A DNA stretch of 64,000 nucleotides from Cornus controversa (Eukaryota > Streptophyta > Magnoliopsida > Cornales > Cornaceae), in assembly GCA_026545225.1 (NCBI GenBank), contig CM048845.1, forward strand, positions 50,630,033 through 50,694,032, read 5' to 3'. The notes under the pieces were generated by a model that was given only the letters and a program-made list of their open reading frames with translations, made no database searches and was not told the DNA's origin. Made by a program: the position numbers and the translations under genes. The first letter of the stretch is position 1; each line of letters starts with the position of its first letter. Shown one piece after another: positions 57,257-64,000 of this stretch.

Positions 57257-59740
57257 TATCACGTCCTGATTTCCAACACCCGATTAAGAGCAAGGGAAAT
57301 GAGGGTGAACAGTGAAAGTCCCACCCAGTTCACACTCTTGAACCCCTCAATTCCATAACTCAACTTCCTATGTGTTTGGAATTTCAAAGTGACACTTAGT
57401 CCATTAGAAAGAGGATCCAAAAATACTCAATTTCAAAAAAGAAAAAGGCTCAATGCTAATTTAAAATGAATGAATTATGCACGATTGAAGTTTGGACCAA
57501 TTTTGGAGCATCTTATGAATAGTAATTACGATCCGTCATAATTACAAGGGCGATTATGTTCATACCCTAATAAACTATCTCAATCAGTAAGTCAATGCTA
57601 AAGCATAATACTTACATACGTTTACCTATGTATGACTCAACCTTAATAACCTATTATGAGTCCATTTTATAATATCCCTTAATTCCCCAATTTTATCTCA
57701 ACGTCCCACCCAGCCACACATTACGATATATTGTAATGTTGGTTACGATGCATCGCACAAGTTGCATTACATCCTATAAAATGCTCTAGAATTTTTAACT
57801 CAATCCTTGTTACAATTACGATGTATTGTAATGCCCAAGTTGATGCATTGTAGTGTACGATGCAACACTGAAGATGCGTAATGTCCTACGAGATCCCACT
57901 CAAACACTTGACTTTTTATGATGCATCATAATGGGGTTTACAATGCATTACCGTATCACGATGCATCATAATAAGGATTACAATGCATTGTAATCACTCA
58001 AATTGTTGTAAATACAAACCACTGAGTGATTACAATTATCATTCTTATCCCAATTCTCAATCCACAACATACGTACATCCTCTATATTATGCAAAACATT
58101 GGAATGATCCCAAAACATAATTCACATGCTCCAAACATGTAAATTGAATCTCTAGTTGATCAAATCCATAATACATATACATTGAGATTCAACTATACAC
58201 CATACATTCATATCTAAAAAATTGTACATAAGCCACATGTGGCAATTACGTTTGAGTTCTACATACGTCAAGATAAATCTAATGTAAAAATAACATTTTT
58301 AAGAAACTAGTCTACATCCCACGAGCTGACATGGACGACTATACACATATGATCCAAAAAAAGTCAAAAGTCCACTTGAACCCTCTAAGCCAATCAAGCC
58401 TCATCTTTCATTGGAGTTTTATCTGAAAAAAAGTTTAGGGGAAGGGGGTGAGCATACAACTACGCCTAGTAGGAATGATTCCCCTGACTCCACCTCAACT
58501 CAGGCAGCCATGCATGAATGCACATGAAATCTCTAAGTGTCTATGTGTCATGCCTGTATGATTTTTTATGCTCAAAACATTCATATTTTTGAAATAATGC
58601 ATAATGTCTCACACTTCAACATAAAGACAGTTCATAAGGAATCATAACTCTCACATAAAATTACACCATGTATACCAGGGAATCACTTCCACTGGGGACT
58701 TCAGATTATCATAATTCCATAGTAAGTCTACTTGTCTTCTACGAGTTGCTAACCCAACAGAAGCGATGTCTGGTTGGCCAAGTTTTGGGTCTTGCACCCT
58801 AGGGATCCAGACCCTTCTTAATTCTCACACATGCCCCAAAAATCACAAATTCCACATAAATGCACATTTATCACATAAATGCACAGAATAAAGATTTTCA
58901 CCAAATTTCCTCAATGCATGACATATATCAAGTCTCTGCAAAAGAATTTCACCTCATGCTTATCATAATGAAAATTACTCATTTTATGGAAATCACAACC
59001 AATGCATTTTAAGAAAAATCTCATTTCATGCATTTTTCTCACAAATTAGGTCAGCTCTCAATTATGATGCAATTATGCATAAGACTCAATGCGAACTCAA
59101 ATATAGCATTTAAAATATGGATATCACATAACTCAATCTAGAACATGCTAGACAAAAAAAATCTCACCACACAAGTCAATCATTACATGAATGAGTTCAC
59201 AAATATTTCATATCACAATTATGTGACCTATAGAATCAAAATGGGGAAGAGATTCACACCCCTACCTCAAATCCCAAGCTTGTCCTAGCAAGTCCCAAAT
59301 TTCTAGCCCTTTTTATCTTGCCAAAAATGACTGTTATTCAGTTCAAACTGAAGCCCTTATCAAGTAGAGCAAACCATTTGCCTTCGGTGTTTTTCAAATC
59401 AACGTCTAACCTTTTTCAAAATGTAGAGAGATTGGCGAGAAATGAAGAGGGAGGGTTAGAGAGAGAGATATGGCTATAATAATGGCTATATCTCAACCAC
59501 TCTAGATTTTTATAATATCTTGGAATGCAAAATGATCGAAACGCCCTCGAGTCACTTAACATACCCTCTCGACCTCTGTTTTCGATTTTGAAATCGGCTA
59601 TGGCTCCGTAATCACTTCCTTAACTCATTTAACATTTCATTTGATTCAGAACCAAAAATTATATTTTTTTAGAAAATTTTATGGATTCCCAGGCCCATCA
59701 GGACCACGGTATTCGGGAGATAAAAACTCATTAATTTGAC
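57257..59740 (-). mobile_element. Chromovirus LTR G, truncated by plastid DNA
   Basis: The minus-strand end is GGACGTGATA (57257). Inner blocks near 59270-59700 match LTR F at 54840-55400, but its end is closer to LTR A (GTGTTGGAAATCAGG against GTGTTAGAAATCAGG) and to the LTR starting at 63946. The right boundary, where plastid-derived sequence begins, is approximate. The true LTR start is missing. Confidence 0.7.
57522..57994. repeat. Dyad-repeat cluster of LTR G (ATTACGATGCATCGTAAT type)
   Basis: Includes two perfect palindromes, TTATGATGCATCATAA (57916-57931) and ATTACAATGCATTGTAAT (57977-57994), and variants at 57522-57545, 57720-57738 and 57816-57833. Same consensus as LTR A. Confidence 0.85.
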
Positions 59741-59744
59741 GATT

Positions 59745-60562
59745 CATTTTGAATTATTCACTTAATTTTTGATGAACTTCTTTTCACTTTTAGCAATTCA
59801 TGGAAGAATTGATCGAAAAAAAACTTATGACTGCACCAGCTACAAGAAAAGACCACACGATAGTCAATATGGGTCCTCACCACCTATCAATGCATGGTAT
59901 TCTTCGACTCATCATTACTCTAGATGGTGAAGATGTTATTGACTATGAACCAATCTTGGGTTATTTACACAGAGGGATGGAAAAGATTACAGAAAATTGA
60001 ATAATTATACAATATTTGCCTTATGTAACATGTTGGGATTATTTAGCTACTATGTTCACAGAAGCAATAACCGTAAATGCACTAGAGCAGTTAGGAAATA
60101 TTCAAGTACCTAAAAGGGCTAGCTATATCAGAGTAATTATGTTGGAGTTAAGTCATATAACTTCTCATTTGTTATTGTTTGGCCCTTTTATGGCTGATAT
60201 TGGTGCACAGACCCCCTTTTTTTTATATTTTTTGAGAAAGAGAATTAATATATGATCTATTCAAAGTTGCTACCGGTATACAAATGATGCATAATTATTT
60301 TCGTATCAGAAGAGTAGTCGCTGATCTACCTCATGGTTAGATAGATAAATGTTTGGATTTTTGCGATTATTTTTTAACAGGGGTTGCTAAATATCAAAAG
60401 CTTATTACAAGGAATCCCATTTTTGTAGAATAAGTTGAAGGGGTGGGCATTATTGGCGGAGAAGAAGCAATAAATTGGGGTTTATCAGGACCAATGCTAC
60501 GAGCTTCCGGAATACAATGGGATCTTCGTAAAGTTGATCATTGTGAGTGTTATGATGAGTTT
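59745..60562 (+). pseudogene. ndhH: Nuclear copy of chloroplast ndhH, 5' two thirds
   Basis: The sequence matches plastid ndhH, the 49-kDa-type subunit H of the thylakoid NAD(P)H dehydrogenase-like complex. It starts [17 protein letters not shown] at 59827 and keeps [61 protein letters not shown] and a later RNPIF...[16 protein letters not shown] stretch to YDEF, about 250 of 393 codons. The ~80 bp before the start look like plastid intergenic sequence. An Arg codon has become TGA (59998-60000), a frame change follows near 60225, and another stop is near 60432. Most changes are C to T or G to A. It is a NUPT pseudogene; the 3' end is cut at the Athila LTR. Confidence 0.9.
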
Positions 60563-60572
60563 GCTAGGAAGT

Positions 60573-61942
60573 TGATAAGCGTTAAATGTTGCATATTTAA
60601 GCCTTCTTAATTGTATATGTTGCCGTATTTATGTTTACCTTGGTATTTTTATGCTATTTTTGTGTTTTTGTTGAATATTAGGTTGTGTCCCAAAAAAGGG
60701 TGATGTTTCCGATCAAGTGCTGAGGAAGTGAAGAAATCAAGAAAAATTCATGAAGGCATTTCGCACAATCGAGATGATGATTTTGCACAATCGAAATCTC
60801 AATTATGCGAAACTTCAATTTCGCACAATCGAGATTCTGCAGACTGCAAGTTGCCCACTTGTCCACTTCCCACTTGTCTACTTGTCTTGCCACTTGCTTC
60901 CAAGAATGACCTTTCCACGTACTTTTTGAGGATTTTCGGACTTCAAAGAGATATGTGAGGGGAGCATATATATAGTAGGTGGATTGTATAAATATATAGG
61001 GAAGGTGGGACCCAAGGACACTAGTGGATGGACATATATGCATGTTTTCGGGAAAGAGAAGAAGACTCAACTTTCGGGAGCAGTGAAGGAGAGTTGAACC
61101 AGACTTTTGGAGCTTCATATCTCTAGCCATGGAGGATTGTAAGTCTCATATGATTAACTAAATTTCCATCTAGGGTGTGGTGGAAACCCCTAGCCATGTA
61201 ACTTGTTCATTTTGTAGCTATTTTGGGATCTATGTGTATATGTTGATTACTTAGCCTAGTGTTTTGTATAATACTTGTGAACCTCTTCAATATATTCATT
61301 TGATTTTATTTTTTCATCTTGTATTAGAGTAGAAATACTTCATTTTGAATGCTCAACATTTATAACTTTCACAAGAAGTATAAATGATGGCTTTGTAATG
61401 GTGTTTAATGGAATGTGATGTTTCTTGCTTATATAGCCCATGCCAAGATAGGGTAGTTCGGACACATGTAGCTACATTTAGAAGGTAGGATAAATAGATA
61501 GGTTGAAGGACTATGCTTGTTAAAGATAGGCTATGTTTAGTTAGAAAACATGTTTATCTTTTGATATGTCATTATAGGCCACAAGCCTAATAACATTGTG
61601 TTGCATATACTTGTAAAAAATCCCATTTGCTACATAAATGAACATGTCAAATGGCTAGAGGTGGAAACCACCCCTAGTTCTCTCTCTCAACTTTACAAAT
61701 TGTTTTAAATTTAATATTTTACATTCTACAAAGTAGTGATAAATTCATATCAAAAATTCTATTTTTAGGATTAAATTAGAAATTCTCTCTCAATAGTGCA
61801 ATTCAACCAAGTACTCCTTGTGAGATCGATACCCTCTATAAAGAACCATATCTACAAAAATTTATTCTCTTGCAAGTGGTTTAAATTATATTTTGATAAG
61901 CAATAGTAAGCTACAAAAATAAAGATAAGTTTGGCCACATCA
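60573..61942 (+). mobile_element. 5' LTR of an Athila element
   Basis: Starts TGATAAGCGTTAAATG, ends GGCCACATCA, 1370 bp, and is followed by an Athila-type primer site and gag. Matches the solo LTRs at 10237-11587 and 43628-45007. It sits at the broken end of the ndhH copy, so it probably inserted into the plastid-derived DNA. Confidence 0.88.
60758..60835. repeat. Dyad motifs in the Athila 5' LTR
   Basis: ATTTCGCACAATCGAGAT at 60758-60775 and 60818-60835, and ATTTTGCACAATCGAAAT (within 60779-60797). One or two bases from the 18-mer in chromovirus LTRs E and F. Confidence 0.8.
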
Positions 61943-61948
61943 AAATTT

Positions 61949-61966
61949 TGGTGTCGTTGCCGAAGT
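61949..61966 (+). other. Athila primer-binding site
   Basis: TTTTGGTGTCGTTGCCG is close to the TTTGGCGCCGTTGCCGGGGA found after Athila LTRs, with a few C to T-like changes. Confidence 0.75.
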
Positions 61967-62218
61967 GTGGTATAATTATTGCCAATAAGAGATTAAGTCT
62001 AATTTGATTATTAGTTTAGAAATTTTTTTACTTTATCCTTTTTTACATATATTCTGTTCTTATCTCTCAAATTGCTTAATTTTAGGTATACCTTACACCG
62101 TGTAGCTCGAGATTCAAGCTTGGACTTTTTGTGAGTGTATTGCTTAAAAGTCATGCATTTGATTGAATTTGATTTGTTCTTGTATATAATAATTTAAATT
62201 GTGTTTTTCCATTGATGC
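61967..62218 (+). other. Athila untranslated leader
   Basis: AT-rich leader between primer site and gag. No other feature is seen. Confidence 0.5.
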
Positions 62219-63945
62219 ATGCTAGGTAGACGGTCATTATCACTTCCTTTGCTTCTATGTAATATTGAACTTGAACGAACACTTAGACAACGTAGAGGAA
62301 CCTCTAGGGACCCTATTTTTCCTAGGACCAAAAACATGGACCCATACAATGTACAACCCCCCGGTCTACCACCATTTAACCCTCCTCAAGGGGAAGTTCT
62401 TAGGGATTTTTATCTTCCTACTACATATGCTTCGCCATCATGTATTCAATTTCCAAATATTGTGGCAAATCATTTTGAAATAAAATCCTCCACCATCAAC
62501 CTTCTGAGTTATTTTCATGGACTTCCAAACGAAGACTCAGCATCCAGATGACTTCCTTGAAGTTTGTTCAACCCTCCGGTTGCAAAATTTCTCAGAAGAT
62601 GACTTGAGGTTTTGTTTGTTTTCATTTTCTCTCAAAGATAGGGCCAAGTATTGGTTTAACTCCTTAGAGCCCAACTCCATCCATTCATGGGGGGAAATGC
62701 ACCATGCATTCCTAAAAAAATACTTCCCAATGGGTAAAACAAGTGATATTCGGCGAGCAATCACTGGATTCACTCAAATTGACCAAAAATGATTTCATGA
62801 GACATGGGAAAGATTGAAAGAACTTTTAAGGACATCTCCACACCATGCTGTCCTAATGTAACAGCTAGTGCAAAGTTTCTATGATGGGTTAAGTGATCAA
62901 CATAGACAAATGGTAGATTCCTCTTGTGGAGGAACATTCATTCTTAAGAGTCCGGATGGGGCATGGAGACTTTTTGAGAGCCTAAGTGAAAATTCATCTC
63001 AACACTCCTCTTCTCGAAAGGGTAAAAGTGCCCAACCTAGTAAAGGAATATTTGAGTTATCAAGGTCAGATGAGGTTGTCATGCAAGTAGAGGCCCTTAC
63101 TCAAAAAATTGACCAACTCATGAAGAGTGGGCTGCCTACTTCTAGCCAACCTGTTCCAAATCAGGATGGGTGTTCATTTTGCTATAGCACTTCACATTAT
63201 GTGCGGGATTGTCCCATGGCTGGTCAATCCCCTGATTATGTTCAAGAGCAATCGAATGTTGTGTACACTAAACCAATAAATGATCCATACTCAAATACAT
63301 ACAATCCTAGTTACAAGAATCATCCTGCATTCTCTTGGAAATCTCAGAAACCAAGTCGATCTTATCAAGGGCAAAATTCCTACAATTCTCAATCTCAACA
63401 GCCTCAATATAGGTTGAATCCTCAATCGTATCATCAAAAATCTAATTACCAAATTCCACCACCACCTCCTCCGAGAAGTCAAGGCTTTGAAGAAAGAGTG
63501 CTAAGCAATCTTGAGGCTAACACCCACTTATTGTAGTCCCATTCTCAATCAATTTCTAAGCTTGAAGCCAATGCTCAATCTATGGCAAGGCTAGAAGCTT
63601 AAATATGGCAGCTAGCTAATGCCTTGAATATAATAGAGGAAGGAAAGTTGCCAAGTCAACTGGTGGCGAATCCTAAGGGTGTTCATATGATTGATGATCC
63701 TTCATTTTCATCTTATGATGCTCCTCCTGAGCAGGTTCAATCAATCACCACCCTAAGGAGTGGTAAAGTCATAAACTTCAAGGTTGCGCAAGAAAATAAG
63801 GAAACCATTGAGCATCCTAAAAATCCAAAAGATTCCCTCATAAATCCAAATGTGAACAAAATCTCTCAAAATAAAAAGGAAAAATCAACAGAAGTTGTTT
63901 CATCACCTACTCCAAAGTGTGACACATCATTTGAGCCTCCACTTC
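62219..63945 (+). pseudogene. Athila gag pseudogene, truncated by a new LTR
   Basis: Gag packages the element RNA into particles. The amino part reads MDPYNVQPPGLPPFNPP and NHFEIKSSTINLLSYFHGLP (frame from 62219). A frame change near 62520-62545 leads into HPDDFLEVCSTLRLQNFSED, FSFSLKDRAKYWFNSL, FLKKYFPMGKTSDIRRAI and FYDGLSDQHRQMVD (frame of 62517 and 62868). A CCHC-like knuckle CSFCYSTSHYVRDCP is at about 63171-63215, then a Tyr/Ser/Gln/Pro-rich stretch and TLRSGKVIN, which marks the gag-protease junction in Athila. Stops occur at 62790-62792, 62862-62864 and 63534-63536. LTR sequence cuts it at 63946. Confidence 0.85.
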
Positions 63946-64000
63946 TGTCACGCCCCGGTTTCCGACACCCGTTTAGGAGCGAAGGAAATGGGGGTGAATC
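63946..64000 (-). mobile_element. End of a chromovirus LTR at the window edge
   Basis: TGTCACGCCCCGGTTTCCGA on the plus strand is the reverse complement of an LTR end of the A/G subfamily, and matches the start of LTR G (TATCACGTCCTGATTTCC). It interrupts Athila gag. The rest lies outside the window. Confidence 0.75.

Noticed and set aside
59800-60255. Functional ndhH gene
   Set aside because: It has an in-frame TGA, a frame change and a missing 3' third, and sits between LTRs. It is a nuclear plastid-DNA fragment.

Overview
This window is repeat DNA from a plant nuclear genome. The signs are Ty3/gypsy chromovirus and Athila elements, a Ty1/copia element, a TRIM, MULE/hAT/Harbinger-type DNA elements, and a decayed copy of the chloroplast gene ndhH. 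It looks like a eudicot, but the species cannot be read from the sequence. I see no intact host gene, no tRNA or rRNA gene and no expressed-looking exon structure. Almost every ORF is a retrotransposon fragment, and most carry stops, frameshifts or deletions.

Left part (1-16860). The window opens in the 3' part of an LTR. A 1061-bp fold-back MULE-like element follows (851-1911, perfect 10-bp target duplication), then two hAT-like elements (3548-4281 and 4721-5275). A Harbinger-like element (5319-15941) is split by a minus-strand chromovirus solo LTR, LTR D (5492-15107, duplication TTTCA). LTR D was itself hit three times: by a TRIM carrying a gypsy pol fragment (6681-9879, duplication CATCC), by an Athila solo LTR (10237-11587, duplication TTTCA), and by a sister solo LTR E (12132-14664).

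Middle part (16861-42040). A minus-strand copia element is the platform. Two Athila-type solo LTRs sit in its 3' end (17348-18791 and 19949-21470). Its pol is split by solo LTR A (22893-39942), which is split by solo LTR B (24756-39167), which is split by a 10.2-kb Tekay-type element T (25531-35699). The duplications are ATAGT/GTAGT, CTTGA and GAGTT, so the order of insertion is copia, then A, then B, then T. T has about 99% identical LTRs yet lacks gag, the protease active site and part of integrase.

Right part (42041-64000). Minisatellite-rich DNA holds an Athila solo LTR (43628-45007). An Athila pol pseudogene follows and changes abruptly into chromovirus pol near 50050. Next come a deleted minus-strand chromovirus with two unlike LTRs (F, 53078-55611; G, from 57257), a plastid ndhH fragment, and the 5' end of an Athila element (LTR 60573-61942, gag pseudogene to 63945). 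That gag is cut by one more chromovirus LTR at the window edge.

The most interesting signal is not a gene. The chromovirus LTRs examined (A, B, D, E, F, G, T) carry a cluster of short dyad repeats in their last 200-750 bp, and the consensus differs between subfamilies. One consensus, ATTTCGCACAATCGAAAT, also occurs nearly unchanged in LTRs of the unrelated Athila lineage.
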